From Terriglobia bacterium (lineage in GTDB: Bacteria > Acidobacteriota > Terriglobia > JAIQFV01), in NCBI GenBank assembly GCA_020072965.1, contig JAIQFY010000007.1, forward strand, positions 1 to 64,000: a DNA stretch of 64,000 bases, read 5' to 3'. The position numbers and the translations under genes are program-made. Below are positions 8,729 through 17,469 of the stretch, piece by piece. The stretch's first letter is position 1; each line of letters begins with the position of its first letter. Below the pieces are notes generated by a model that searched no databases, was not told where the DNA came from, and saw only the letters and a list, made by a program, of their open reading frames with translations.

Positions 8729-9334
8729 CTCGGTGCCTCTCGCGCGGCTTTGCGGTAAGTAGAGCTTTTTTTTGCCCTCCAGTAAAAAAACCTCAAAAAA
8801 ATGAACTTCTTTCCGTCTCCATTATTGATTGTGTGTTATGGTTTCATCAGTCAATCCGCCGGATAAAGGCCGTCAACTCAATGAAAAGCGCTTGACAACA
8901 GAAAATGAGGATGTTACATTCGGCGGGACTTTCGAGGCTTCACCTCACTGCTGTTCATGAGTCCAAATTTTATAACAGGTATTTTTGGCAAAATTCTTAG
9001 AATGTAGAATTGTGACTCAGGGTAGCGATGAATCGATGGTATCTTTCGCACGACAGTTCAGATTCTGGATCAAGAGGAGGTGAGGCGTCGGAAATTGGCG
9101 CGTGATACCACGCTGATTGCGCCAAGCACCAGCCCTTAAACGCTCCCTTGGCACCTTTGGAGCAAATTCCTGAATCAGCGGTGCATTTCAACTTTTTTAC
9201 GGTCCTGGCAGCACCCCCGAGACTTCGGGGCGAAACAAACAATCCCTTCGAGTAAGATCAAATCCGTCGGCCGATCTTGAAGTTAGGAGAGGAGGGCGGA
9301 TCAATTGCCCATATTAAACAAAAGGAGAAACGAG
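8729..9334. other. long intergenic leader between T2SS operon and secreted-protein gene
   Basis: About 600 bp with no convincing gene. It holds a sigma70-like promoter candidate (8892-8919) and a small GC hairpin near 9214-9230 (CCCCGA/TCGGGG). If the promoter is used, the mRNA leader would be over 400 nt. I do not recognise any riboswitch class in it. Confidence 0.5.
8892..8919 (+). promoter_or_regulatory. sigma70-like promoter candidate
   Basis: A perfect -35 box TTGACA (8892-8897) is followed after 16 bp by TTACAT (8914-8919) as a -10 box. It points towards the secreted-protein gene at 9335. Judged by sequence alone. Confidence 0.5.
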
Positions 9335-10972
9335 ATGTCCTTAAGAAAATTAACTTTAGTTGCGCTTGCCCTCACGTTCCTGCTGACGGGCGCAACCCTG
9401 TTTGCCCAACAGGTTCCGCACTTCGTCCTCAGCAGCACGAACACAGTGGTTCGTCAGCACGGCCAGACGGAAGTCCTTGGTGACCTGACGCTGACATGCG
9501 ACGTGGCAGGAACATTCCCGACCAACTCCACGTTTTCAGTCATTTATTCCCCCGTGGCGGGTCTTGTGAACGCCGCGGATACCACTAACCTCTTCACCAA
9601 TGCGAGTGCCCAGGTTGTCAATGCACGCGTGGCTCATGTGGAGAGTGAACCCGCGACCACCACGATCGTCATTGGAACCGTCTCTTTGAACACGGTGGTC
9701 ACGAACAGTATTACCGTGCAAGTGTCCGGCACGGCTGCACCCGGCGACATCATCCGCGTTATGGGAATTCGTGCGAACATTGCGGGTGCCAGTTTGCCGC
9801 CCAACACCTCCGTTAATGCCACCATCATTGCGATTCCACCGAACGCTTTCCAAATCGACAACGTCTCGACAATTTCGGTGGCCTTCGTGTTGGATGAAAT
9901 CAAGGTCACCGTCTCAGCGGCAGATCCGATCTTGGCCTGCCAGCCGGGAGTTTGCCAAACTGACTCCATCACGATCCAGGAGAAATTCCCTTCGGCCTTG
10001 ACTACGGTCACCGATGAAAACGACCTCCAGCACAAGCCGAGCGGCGTCGGAGCCACCAATGGACCGCCGAAGAGAGCCTCATTTGGAACGCAGATCATCG
10101 TCACAATGCTTGGAATCCCTCCGGGAGTCCTGGTTGCCTTTAACGGTCAATCCGGAACAACCTTGACGATGACGGCTGTGGCACCAACCACCTTTACCAA
10201 TACCTCAACAACAACTCCTGCGAGTGCCACGTTCACCTTTAACACGGCGACGGACGACATCAACCTTTCGGAAGAAGTAACTCTGTTTTTCACATTCTGT
10301 CCGACAAGCGGGATCCCTGCTCCTCCAGTGCTCTCGACGATCACTGCGCAGGCCACACTGGGTCCGAATAGATCTGGGACCTTCACAACTACGGTTCCTT
10401 CAGCCAGCATTCTGAGCTTCGTAAAGAATCTCCAGAATACCCCTCCGGATCCGATCGAGACGCTGGCGAATTGCGTCACCAACCTGCTCTGCAAGTTCAT
10501 TTCCACGGCAACCGGTGCTGTGCCGGGTGGCGGCTATGACACGGGTCTTGCCATTGCCAACACCAGCACAGACATCTTCGGGGATTTGGGTGCTGTACCG
10601 CAGACGGGTGCGTGCCGAATGTTCCTGTTCGGGTCGGGCGGCACAAATGCCAATATCAACAGCACCACGAAGCCGGTCTTCACGACTCCGTTGGTGGCGA
10701 GTGGTACCAGCGCGGTATTTGATGCGAAGTTTACCGCGGGAGTGGGTGCTGGTTTCCAGGGTTATAGCATCATCCAGTGCGACTTCCAGTTTGGTCACGC
10801 TGAAGCTATCATCTCCGACCAGCAGTTCTCGACCTTCTCACACGGCTATGACTGCTTGATCATCCCGGATGTCAACCTCACCGGCGGCCGATTCGCGATT
10901 CCAGTCGGCTTCAACGGTGGCGGTTCGGGCGAGTCGGGAGAGTCATTGGGCGAAAAGAGAGTTCGCCGCTAG
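9335..10972 (+). CDS. secreted beta-rich protein with RQHGQTEV domain
   Basis: I do not recognise a named family. The 545-residue product starts at ATG 9335, preceded by AGGAGAAACG, and has a clear signal peptide (MSLRKLTLVALALTFLLTGATLFAQQ). Residues about 27-370 form a domain that begins HFVLSSTNTVVRQHGQTEV and contains GDLTLTCD and HVESEPATT. The same domain recurs inside the two M6 proteases at 43654 and 48118. Secreted Acidobacteriota proteins have a loosely similar TE.GD..LTC pattern, so this may be a variant of a wider cell-surface fold. Residues about 385-530 form a second domain (GGYDTGLAIANTS, CRMFLFGSGG, HGYDCLIIPD). The C terminus is Gly/Ser-rich with a basic tail GEKRVRR. It lies right after the T2SS operon with its own terminator, so it is a plausible abundant T2SS substrate (inference). 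Confidence 0.75.
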   Translation: MSLRKLTLVALALTFLLTGATLFAQQVPHFVLSSTNTVVRQHGQTEVLGDLTLTCDVAGTFPTNSTFSVIYSPVAGLVNAADTTNLFTNASAQVVNARVAHVESEPATTTIVIGTVSLNTVVTNSITVQVSGTAAPGDIIRVMGIRANIAGASLPPNTSVNATIIAIPPNAFQIDNVSTISVAFVLDEIKVTVSAADPILACQPGVCQTDSITIQEKFPSALTTVTDENDLQHKPSGVGATNGPPKRASFGTQIIVTMLGIPPGVLVAFNGQSGTTLTMTAVAPTTFTNTSTTTPASATFTFNTATDDINLSEEVTLFFTFCPTSGIPAPPVLSTITAQATLGPNRSGTFTTTVPSASILSFVKNLQNTPPDPIETLANCVTNLLCKFISTATGAVPGGGYDTGLAIANTSTDIFGDLGAVPQTGACRMFLFGSGGTNANINSTTKPVFTTPLVASGTSAVFDAKFTAGVGAGFQGYSIIQCDFQFGHAEAIISDQQFSTFSHGYDCLIIPDVNLTGGRFAIPVGFNGGGSGESGESLGEKRVRR

Positions 10973-11004
10973 TTCTTAAGTGACATCTCAGCATTGCAAA
11001 TTAA

Positions 11005-11035
11005 GGGGTAGCCTACGGGCTACCCCTATTTTTTT
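11005..11035 (+). terminator. intrinsic terminator
   Basis: A perfect 9-bp stem, GGGGTAGCC (11005-11013) and GGCTACCCC (11018-11026), with a TACG tetraloop and then TATTTTTTT. It closes the single-gene unit at 9335-10972. Confidence 0.95.
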
Positions 11036-11261
11036 GGGAGGATGGAGTTCAGGGAATAAGGGAATTTTACCGCCGAATTCGCGGAGTTCACCGAGCTTTT
11101 CAGGCAGGGTTCGCTGGACGGGTTAGCTGTCCTTGTGCGATGATGACAACGGGCAGGACCCAATGTTTTAGGAAGCTCGAAGTAGGAGAAATGAAGGTAT
11201 CTATTTCTTTCTCGTGCTTTGAGTCCTTTAGGTTAAATTTCGTGCATTACGGCCTCCGACA

Positions 11262-12080
11262 ATGAAGAAAAAACTGTTTCTCACGGTTTTAGTCTCAAGT
11301 GTATTTTTTGGTTTCTTTCCAACCCTCTCGGTCCGTGCCGGGGACAATCCTCTCGGAACGCAGCTCAGGGCCCGCGTGACCGAGTTTTGGACGGCTTGGT
11401 CCCGGGGTGAGGCGGAGAAAACGAATCTTCTGGTTCGGGAAGAGGACCGCCAGGCATTCGCCAAAATTCGACGCTTTGACGTTCTGGATTTTAAAATCGA
11501 CTCTCTCCTGATCAGTGCGGATTCCAAATCCGCCGTAGTGAGGACAAACATTAAGCGGACTCTTCCCATGTCACCAGCACCCGTCGATTGGATGGTCGAG
11601 AATCAATGGGTTTATGAAAAAGGGGATTGGTACCTTCTCTACTCACAAAATAAGCAGCCGGCGATGCCTGCGGGGGAGGTTCCTTCCCTTTTCAATGCGG
11701 GTTCAACCCCTGCGCAGCCGGCGCCCCCGAACGACATCGTCTTCGATTCCACGACCTTTGACTTCGGAACGATGCCGGCAAGCACGGGGCTCCATCATGT
11801 TTTCCCTTTTGAAAACCGGGGGACCCGAGCATTGAGATTGGTCCGCCTTGGGACGCCCTGCCAGGGACTCTTCGCCACTCCCCAATGCAAAGGAGTGATC
11901 GCTCATTCGGACGGCTCCGTTTACGGGCCCGGGAAAAAAGGAAAGATCGAGGCACAATGGCAGAATGTTTTGACTCCTCAAAAGGTGGATCAGACCATCG
12001 AACTTTACTTTGATAATGGCCAGGTCTTCAATCTCCGCATTGTGGGCACCGTCACAGAGTCCAAGGTGCTGAAACCGTAA
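11262..12080 (+). CDS. secreted DUF1573-domain protein
   Basis: Exported protein of 272 residues. Residues 1-27 are a signal peptide (MKKKLFLTVLVSSVFFGFF...SVRA). Residues about 30-125 form an alpha+beta domain reminiscent of NTF2/SnoaL-like folds (EFWTAWSRGEAEKTN; WVYEKGDWYLLYSQN). Residues about 155-268 are an Ig-like DUF1573 module (IVFDSTTFDFGTMPAST ... FPFENRGTRALRL). DUF1573 modules are common in exported proteins of Bacteroidota and Acidobacteriota, but their function is unknown. No close operon partner: the next gene is about 400 bp downstream. Confidence 0.75.
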   Translation: MKKKLFLTVLVSSVFFGFFPTLSVRAGDNPLGTQLRARVTEFWTAWSRGEAEKTNLLVREEDRQAFAKIRRFDVLDFKIDSLLISADSKSAVVRTNIKRTLPMSPAPVDWMVENQWVYEKGDWYLLYSQNKQPAMPAGEVPSLFNAGSTPAQPAPPNDIVFDSTTFDFGTMPASTGLHHVFPFENRGTRALRLVRLGTPCQGLFATPQCKGVIAHSDGSVYGPGKKGKIEAQWQNVLTPQKVDQTIELYFDNGQVFNLRIVGTVTESKVLKP

Positions 12081-12475
12081 GATGTATCGTTGTTCGCGGA
12101 GGGGGAATCCGGATAGGAAGGGACACCGGCTCTAAAATGATTCCGAAGTCAATAAGAGTAAGGTATCTGTCCCTAATCTTCGAACGATAACGGAACGCGA
12201 CTGACAATTCTCGCATCACAAGGAAATGGTTTTCGACCTCAAGGAGCTGTTGGTCTTCGATGGGCATCAAGTAATTCCTCGCCAAGATCCGGACAACCAC
12301 GCTCTCTCAGCTCGAACTTCCTTGCTCCACAGTGTCCTGCAGTCGTGATTTCGGGGCACTAACCCGATAGAAAGAAACTGACACCGGCTTTGTAGGGATT
12401 TCAGATTTAAGCAGAGTCGGGTGACTGTTCCTGATCTCGGAATGAATTCAGCAGTTATTACTAGAACAGAAATCA
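12081..12475. other. intergenic with a degenerate direct repeat
   Basis: No convincing gene. Two related stretches of about 65 bp, near 12120-12180 and 12380-12440, share GACACCGGCT followed by partly matching sequence ending in CTGTTCC/CTGTCCC and TGATCTCGG/TAATCTTCG. They look like two decayed copies of one repeat. Function unknown. Confidence 0.4.
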
Positions 12476-15061
12476 ATGAAAGGGCATGGGTTTCCAATGT
12501 ACTTTAGGAATTTGCGTTCAAGGATTCAATACTGGGCTGTGGTGGGATGCATCGCCATTGCATGCTCGACGTGTGCAATACTCACACCGGCTCAGAGTCA
12601 GAACACGATCTATTTTGGCGACATAGTCCACGGTGGCTCGGGCTCTCCGTTCCAGACGATTATCCAATTATTCAATGCCTCGGACCAGGGAGTGACAACC
12701 ACCCTTAGCATTTTTCAGGACAATGGGGCGCCCTACAATCTGGGGCTGAAGGATTCTCAGACAGGTAATGCATTGACGCCGACATCGCCCGGGGTTTTCA
12801 GTCTTTCAATTCCTGCCCGGGGTGTAAAGGCCATGGTCACTACCGGCTCCCAGTCGGTACAGGCGGGCTGGGTTCAAATGACTTCCACGTCGCCAAAATT
12901 GAATGGCAACGTTGTGTTTCAACAACTGGACAGCGCAGGGAACCTGCTATCCCAAACGGGGGTAGAGACGTCAACCGCCCTCTCGTCCTTGACGGGGTTT
13001 TTGGAAAAATCTTCCACCGTCAATACAGGTATTGCCCTTGCTAATCCGTCTTCGACCGCGACGGTGCAAGTCACCCTCCAGGTCACAGGCCCTGATGGGC
13101 TGGTCACGCTTAGTCCGTTTACCTTCTCTCTTGCTCCTCTACAACACATTGCGCAGTTCCTGGAACAGTTTCCGCCCTTTGTGAATGTGGGAAACACAGT
13201 GGGTACACTCGCGGTCTCAGCGAGTGGTAACATTATTGGAACGTTTTTGAGGCAGGACCGGGGTCAACTCACCACCGTCCCCCTGTTCGCCGGCACGGCC
13301 CTGGTTCCCACCATTACCAGCATTTCTCCGACTTTGGGTGGTACCGACACCACGGTCACAATCACCGGAGCAAGTTTTGATACCAACAATTTTACGAACA
13401 ACCATGTGACCTTCAACGGTGTGAGTGCGCCGGTCGTGAGCGGAACGGCCACCACGCTGGTGGTCACCGTTCCCCCGGGCCTGCCCATCCAGACGGTGCC
13501 CGTGGCGGTCGCCGCGAACGGGGGATCGAGCAACAGCATTAATTTCACCGTGATCGCGGGGTTTGCTGTGCCGGTCATCGCTTCGCTCGACCCGCCGGCT
13601 GTGCTGGCCGGCTCCGACACGACGAATGTGACCATCAATGGGGCCAACTTCGGAACAGTTCAAGAGGGCGCCGCAGTTCGGTTCGGAACGTCGGCAACCT
13701 CCTTCACGAATCCCGCCTTGCAGGTGGTCAGTTCCACGAAGGCGATTATGACCTTGGCGTCGGATCTCTTGGGACAGGTCGGAGGGTTTTTCGTGACTTT
13801 TGTAAATCCTAGAAACAACTTGTTCGGTGACAACCTATCGAATCCGATGTCGTTTCAGGTGTCAAACCAGATTGCGACACAGCCCCCGACTATCACGAGT
13901 GTCGACCCTTCCACCGCTCATGTGGGCGAACGTGTGACCATTACGGGAACCAACTTTGATCCGGTCATCACCTCAAATAACATTGTCCGGTTCAATGGAG
14001 TTCAAGCAACCTCGATCTTCTCCGCCACGAGTACACAGATTGCAGTGACTGTGCCGGGAGGGGCAACCACAGGGCCGTTGACGGTGACGACCAGTGGCCT
14101 AACGAGCAATGCTGTGAATTTCACCGTTCTGAAACCCCTCGCCCTTCGCACCGTAGCGGTCGGAGCCGCTCCCGCCAAGGTGGTTATCGACCCGGTTCTC
14201 AATCAGGCCCTCGTGACGGATAGTGACCCTGGAGTCCTTGGCACAGGGGCTGTCAACGCCGTCACGTTTGTAGATATTGCGAGCGCAACGACAATCAGCA
14301 CGGTTCCCGTCGCTGCCGAAAACCCTCTGGGAATTGCCATTTTCGGGAGACAGGCATTCGTGGCCAATTTTCCCGGTTTGATTCCGGGGAGAAGTCTGAG
14401 TGTTCTCAATCTTGATACACAAAGTTTCCAGGCCTTAATCGATGTGAACAGCCTGGGCGGACGCCCGTTTAATCTGGCGATTGATACGGCTAATGGCAAT
14501 GCCGTGATTACGGACGATTCGTTGCACCTTGGCGTGCTGAACTTTGTCACCAGGCAAACCGTTTCGTTTCTTATGAGCACACCCTATGATGTTGCGGTTT
14601 ACAATCCCTCACCCAGTGTGGACTGGGCGTTGATCTCGAATTTTTCCGAAGGGAAGCTCGTCATCTTCGATTTGCTCACGCAGACTCAAAAAACCACAAT
14701 TGCAGTGGGACGGAGTCCGCAAGGAATTGCGGTAAATCCCGGCACTGGCCTTGCCGTGGTCGCGAACAGTGGCGATAACACAGTGTCCATTGTGGACCTG
14801 AACACGCTGGCGGTGGTGGGAACGGTCCAGGTAGGGTCCAGTCCAAATTACGCGGCGGTCGACCCGACGCGCAATCGAGCCGTCGTGACTAATAATCTTG
14901 AAGGCTCGATCTCGGTGATTGATCTGGGGACTAAGGCGGTGATTGCGACGCTCTCAACAGGTGGGAACAACCCAACTGGCGTCGCTATTAGTCCTGCTGC
15001 GAACCTGGCGCTCGTAACGAACCAGGGCTCGGGCACGCTGGCGTTCATTGCCTTGCCTTAG
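12476..15061 (+). CDS. secreted TIG/IPT plus YVTN beta-propeller protein
   Basis: Large exported protein of 861 residues. The N terminus has a signal sequence (about 17-43, ending TPAQSQ). Residues about 45-270 form a beta domain common in Acidobacteriota surface proteins (TIYFGDIVHGGSGSPFQTIIQLFN). Three IPT/TIG Ig-like modules follow from about 278, 370 and 470 (ITSISPTLGGTDTTVTITGA; IASLDPPAVLAGSDTTNVTI; ITSVDPSTAHVGERVTITGT). Residues about 555-861 are YVTN-type propeller repeats (VGRSPQGIAVNPGTGLAVVAN; VGSSPNYAAVDPTRNRAVVTN). These modules usually mediate surface or adhesive interactions (family knowledge). ATG 12497 is an alternative start. A terminator lies 77 bp downstream. Confidence 0.8.
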   Translation: MKGHGFPMYFRNLRSRIQYWAVVGCIAIACSTCAILTPAQSQNTIYFGDIVHGGSGSPFQTIIQLFNASDQGVTTTLSIFQDNGAPYNLGLKDSQTGNALTPTSPGVFSLSIPARGVKAMVTTGSQSVQAGWVQMTSTSPKLNGNVVFQQLDSAGNLLSQTGVETSTALSSLTGFLEKSSTVNTGIALANPSSTATVQVTLQVTGPDGLVTLSPFTFSLAPLQHIAQFLEQFPPFVNVGNTVGTLAVSASGNIIGTFLRQDRGQLTTVPLFAGTALVPTITSISPTLGGTDTTVTITGASFDTNNFTNNHVTFNGVSAPVVSGTATTLVVTVPPGLPIQTVPVAVAANGGSSNSINFTVIAGFAVPVIASLDPPAVLAGSDTTNVTINGANFGTVQEGAAVRFGTSATSFTNPALQVVSSTKAIMTLASDLLGQVGGFFVTFVNPRNNLFGDNLSNPMSFQVSNQIATQPPTITSVDPSTAHVGERVTITGTNFDPVITSNNIVRFNGVQATSIFSATSTQIAVTVPGGATTGPLTVTTSGLTSNAVNFTVLKPLALRTVAVGAAPAKVVIDPVLNQALVTDSDPGVLGTGAVNAVTFVDIASATTISTVPVAAENPLGIAIFGRQAFVANFPGLIPGRSLSVLNLDTQSFQALIDVNSLGGRPFNLAIDTANGNAVITDDSLHLGVLNFVTRQTVSFLMSTPYDVAVYNPSPSVDWALISNFSEGKLVIFDLLTQTQKTTIAVGRSPQGIAVNPGTGLAVVANSGDNTVSIVDLNTLAVVGTVQVGSSPNYAAVDPTRNRAVVTNNLEGSISVIDLGTKAVIATLSTGGNNPTGVAISPAANLALVTNQGSGTLAFIALP

Positions 15062-15138
15062 AGGGGAATTTGGAGGGCATGCGGTGGCCCACCGGGATTC
15101 ACCCGTGCCCTGTTCGTGAATCTTAATGAGTTTTTGAG

Positions 15139-15180
15139 GGCGCTCCAGTTGCTATGCCAAGAACCGGAGCGCCTTTTTTT
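15139..15180 (+). terminator. intrinsic terminator
   Basis: The arms GGCGCTCC (15139-15146) and GGAGCGCC (15166-15173), separated by a 19-nt loop, are followed by seven T residues. It ends the TIG/YVTN gene. Confidence 0.85.
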
Positions 15181-15646
15181 GTGACAGCGATTATACGGAC
15201 TGAAGTAGGGGGTCGGGCCAGGAAGACGCGTAAACTCAAGCCCGAAGGGCGACAGGCTGCAGCCCTCCGGGAGAAAGCAGGGCAAACCCTCAGAAAATGA
15301 TTGAAATTCAAGCCAGGCAAACGAAAGATGCGATCGGTTCGGTCTTTCCTTGTGCTGGAAAGAGACATTCTCGCGCTTGACCACATCCATTTGTATTGAG
15401 ATGATAGACTGTCTGTACTCAGGCGTGATGCTTGAAGGCCTATTCCTCATGAGGATTCTCGAGATCTGGAAGGCTCTTGCCTGGACCGATCAGAATCTAT
15501 TCCAGTCCCTCATAGGCGTTCTGCGAGGGACCCGGCCTGGCGGTTCAACTCGTGGTTCGATTGTGGGGGGAGCCTTTTTTGGAATTGAAAGAAATGGCGC
15601 TATTTAACTAGGGGGCGGGTCCGCTCCAAGGAAAGCCATATCATCC
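15181..15646. other. intergenic, no recognised feature
   Basis: About 465 bp between the terminator and the oxidoreductase gene. Short GC palindromes occur near 15240-15290, but I see no gene, promoter or RNA I can name. Confidence 0.4.
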
Positions 15647-16660
15647 ATGTCACCTCCCCATATTGCGGTTGTCGGTTGTGGTTACTGGGGCAAGAATCTT
15701 GCGAGAAACTTTGCGCAGCTCCGTGCGCTTCGCTGGATATCCGATACCAATGACGTCGCTTTGAAGGAGCAGTCGAAGCTCTATCCGGATGTAAAAATTA
15801 CTCGCCGGTTCGAGGAGGTCTTGGAGGATGAACTCATCCACGGTGTGGTGATTGCGACTCCGGCCGCGGCCCACTACGCACACGCTCGAGAGGCCCTCCT
15901 GAAGGGAAAGGATGTTTTTGTCGAGAAGCCACTTTCCCTCCGCTACGCGGAAGGGCAGGAGCTGGTTGCCCTGGCGGAGTCGAAGGGCGTGATCCTGATG
16001 GTGGGCCACATCCTTGAATACCATCCTGCGGTGAAATTGCTGAAGGGGATTGTTCAGCGGGGTGAATTGGGCCGGCTCTGGTACATTTACTCCAACCGGT
16101 TGAATCTTGGGAAGGTGCGACAGGAGGAAAACATCCTGTGGAGCTTTGCCCCTCACGATATATCCATCATTCTGAGCCTGGTCGGCCGGGAACCCACGGC
16201 AGTGAGCGCGCATGGAGGCAGCTACCTTCAGTCAGGTATTGCCGATGTCACGGTGACCACACTCCTGTTTGAAGACGGGATCAAGGCGCACATTTTTGTC
16301 AGTTGGCTGCATCCCTACAAGGAACAGAAACTCGTGATCATCGGAGAGCACAAGATGGCCGTGTTTGATGATACCGCCCGGGAAGGCAAATTGAGAATCT
16401 ATGACAAGGGAATCGAGTGGAAGTCGGGTCTGCCCGTCCCTCGCCAGACGGCCGAGACAACCCTGTTTTTCGAGGAGTCTGAGCCCCTCCGTCTCGAGTG
16501 CGAGCACTTCTTGGATTGTATTCGAGACAGAACGCGGCCCTTGACCGACGGCGTGAGCGCCCTGAAGGTGCTGAAAGTGCTTGAGGCCAGCCATCTCTCC
16601 CTGGAGCGAATGGGTGAACCGGTGAGTCTGGACGAGATTGAAGCGGGGGTGCGGCGCTGA
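15647..16660 (+). CDS. Gfo/Idh/MocA oxidoreductase, WbpB-like
   Basis: NAD-dependent sugar dehydrogenase of 337 residues. The N-terminal Rossmann motif is IAVVGCGYWGKN. The family motif EKP lies at residues 93-95 (VFVEKPLSLRYAEG), and the GHILEYHPAV and HDISIILSL segments are typical of the C-terminal substrate domain. It overlaps the next gene by one base (TGATG). That neighbour is a WbpD-like N-acetyltransferase. The pair suggests oxidation of UDP-GlcNAc(A) at C3 on the way to a 2,3-diacetamido uronic sugar for surface glycan. The aminotransferase expected between them (WbpE) is not in the window. Confidence 0.8.
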   Translation: MSPPHIAVVGCGYWGKNLARNFAQLRALRWISDTNDVALKEQSKLYPDVKITRRFEEVLEDELIHGVVIATPAAAHYAHAREALLKGKDVFVEKPLSLRYAEGQELVALAESKGVILMVGHILEYHPAVKLLKGIVQRGELGRLWYIYSNRLNLGKVRQEENILWSFAPHDISIILSLVGREPTAVSAHGGSYLQSGIADVTVTTLLFEDGIKAHIFVSWLHPYKEQKLVIIGEHKMAVFDDTAREGKLRIYDKGIEWKSGLPVPRQTAETTLFFEESEPLRLECEHFLDCIRDRTRPLTDGVSALKVLKVLEASHLSLERMGEPVSLDEIEAGVRR

Positions 16661-17238
16661 TGGATTACTTCGTGCATCCGTCCTCATTTGTGGATGAAGG
16701 GGCCGAAGTCGGCAGCGGCACAAGGATCTGGCATTTTTCCCATGTGATGCCCCGCGCCCGGATCGGGCGCAACTGCAACCTGGGACAAAACGTACATGTA
16801 GCCTCGGATGTCACGATCGGAAACAACGTCAAGATCCAGAATAATGTCTCCCTTTATACGGGCGTGGTCATTGAAGACGATGCTTTCCTGGGGCCTTCCA
16901 TGGTATTTACCAATGTTATCAACCCCCGCAGTCATGTTTCGCGGCGGGAGGAGTATCAAACCACTCAGGTGGGGCGGGGCGCCTCCATCGGTGCCAACGC
17001 GACAATTCTGTGCGGAGTCACGTTGGGACGTTACTGCTTTGTGGGGGCGGGCGCTGTCGTTTCAAAGAACATCCCGGACTATGCCCTGGTCTATGGGAAC
17101 CCTGCCCGCATCAAAGGATGGATGTGTCAATGCGGAATCAAGCTGCTGTTGAAGGCAGATGAGACAGACGGGGAGGCCAAGTGCAGTAGCTGCAGCACAG
17201 CTTACGTGAAGCAGGGCGGGGTGGTGAGGCCCTTGTGA
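16660..17238 (+). CDS. WbpD-like hexapeptide N-acetyltransferase
   Basis: Left-handed beta-helix acetyltransferase of 192 residues, translationally coupled to the WbpB-like gene. Hexapeptide repeats run from about residue 10 to 145 (FVDEGAEVGSGTRIWHF, VTIGNNVKIQNNVSLYTGV, ASIGANATILCGVTLG). VYGNPARIKGW is the usual end of the helix in this family. The tail carries four cysteines (MCQCG ... CSSC), as in WbpD/WlbB proteins that extend past the helix. Predicted role: acetyl-CoA-dependent acetylation of a 3-amino UDP-sugar in the cytoplasm. Confidence 0.85.
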   Translation: MDYFVHPSSFVDEGAEVGSGTRIWHFSHVMPRARIGRNCNLGQNVHVASDVTIGNNVKIQNNVSLYTGVVIEDDAFLGPSMVFTNVINPRSHVSRREEYQTTQVGRGASIGANATILCGVTLGRYCFVGAGAVVSKNIPDYALVYGNPARIKGWMCQCGIKLLLKADETDGEAKCSSCSTAYVKQGGVVRPL

Positions 17239-17272
17239 GGTAATAGGTAATAGGTGGTAGGTGATAGGCGAA
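17238..17272. repeat. heptad tandem array 6 (AGGTAAT family)
   Basis: Five 7-bp units (AGGTAAT, AGGTAAT, AGGTGGT, AGGTGAT, AGGCGAA) begin at the last base of the WbpD-like gene. It is the same family as 5175-5223 and pairs in inverse orientation with 17398-17453. Confidence 0.85.
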
Positions 17273-17397
17273 GGACCGGGTTCGAGAACGACTTCATGAC
17301 AGTAATTTCGTTGACTGGGGACGGGGATGCGTTTTGTTATTCCATCGAATTGATTTTATGATCTCTCACCTTCGCAATCATCCATTGAGCCATATCC

Positions 17398-17453
17398 CCT
17401 CTTACCTGTCCCCTCTTACCTATTGCCTACCACCTACTGCCTATCACCTAACT
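17398..17453. repeat. heptad array 6b, inverted partner
   Basis: Eight 7-bp units (CCTCTTA, CCTGTCC, CCTATTG, CCTACCA, CCTACTG, CCTATCA and others) are the complement of the array at 17238. It ends 16 bp before the epimerase start. The layout (array, about 125 bp, inverted array, gene) copies the arrangement at 5175-5376. Confidence 0.85.
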
Positions 17454-17469
17454 CCACCAAAGGATAACC

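Noticed and set aside
8929-9334. Riboswitch in the leader of the secreted-protein gene
   Set aside because: I looked for cyclic-di-GMP and other common conserved cores and found none; only a small GC hairpin remains.
10900-10972. C-terminal sorting signal of GlyGly-CTERM type in the secreted protein
   Set aside because: There is a Gly-rich stretch and a basic tail, but no hydrophobic helix between them.
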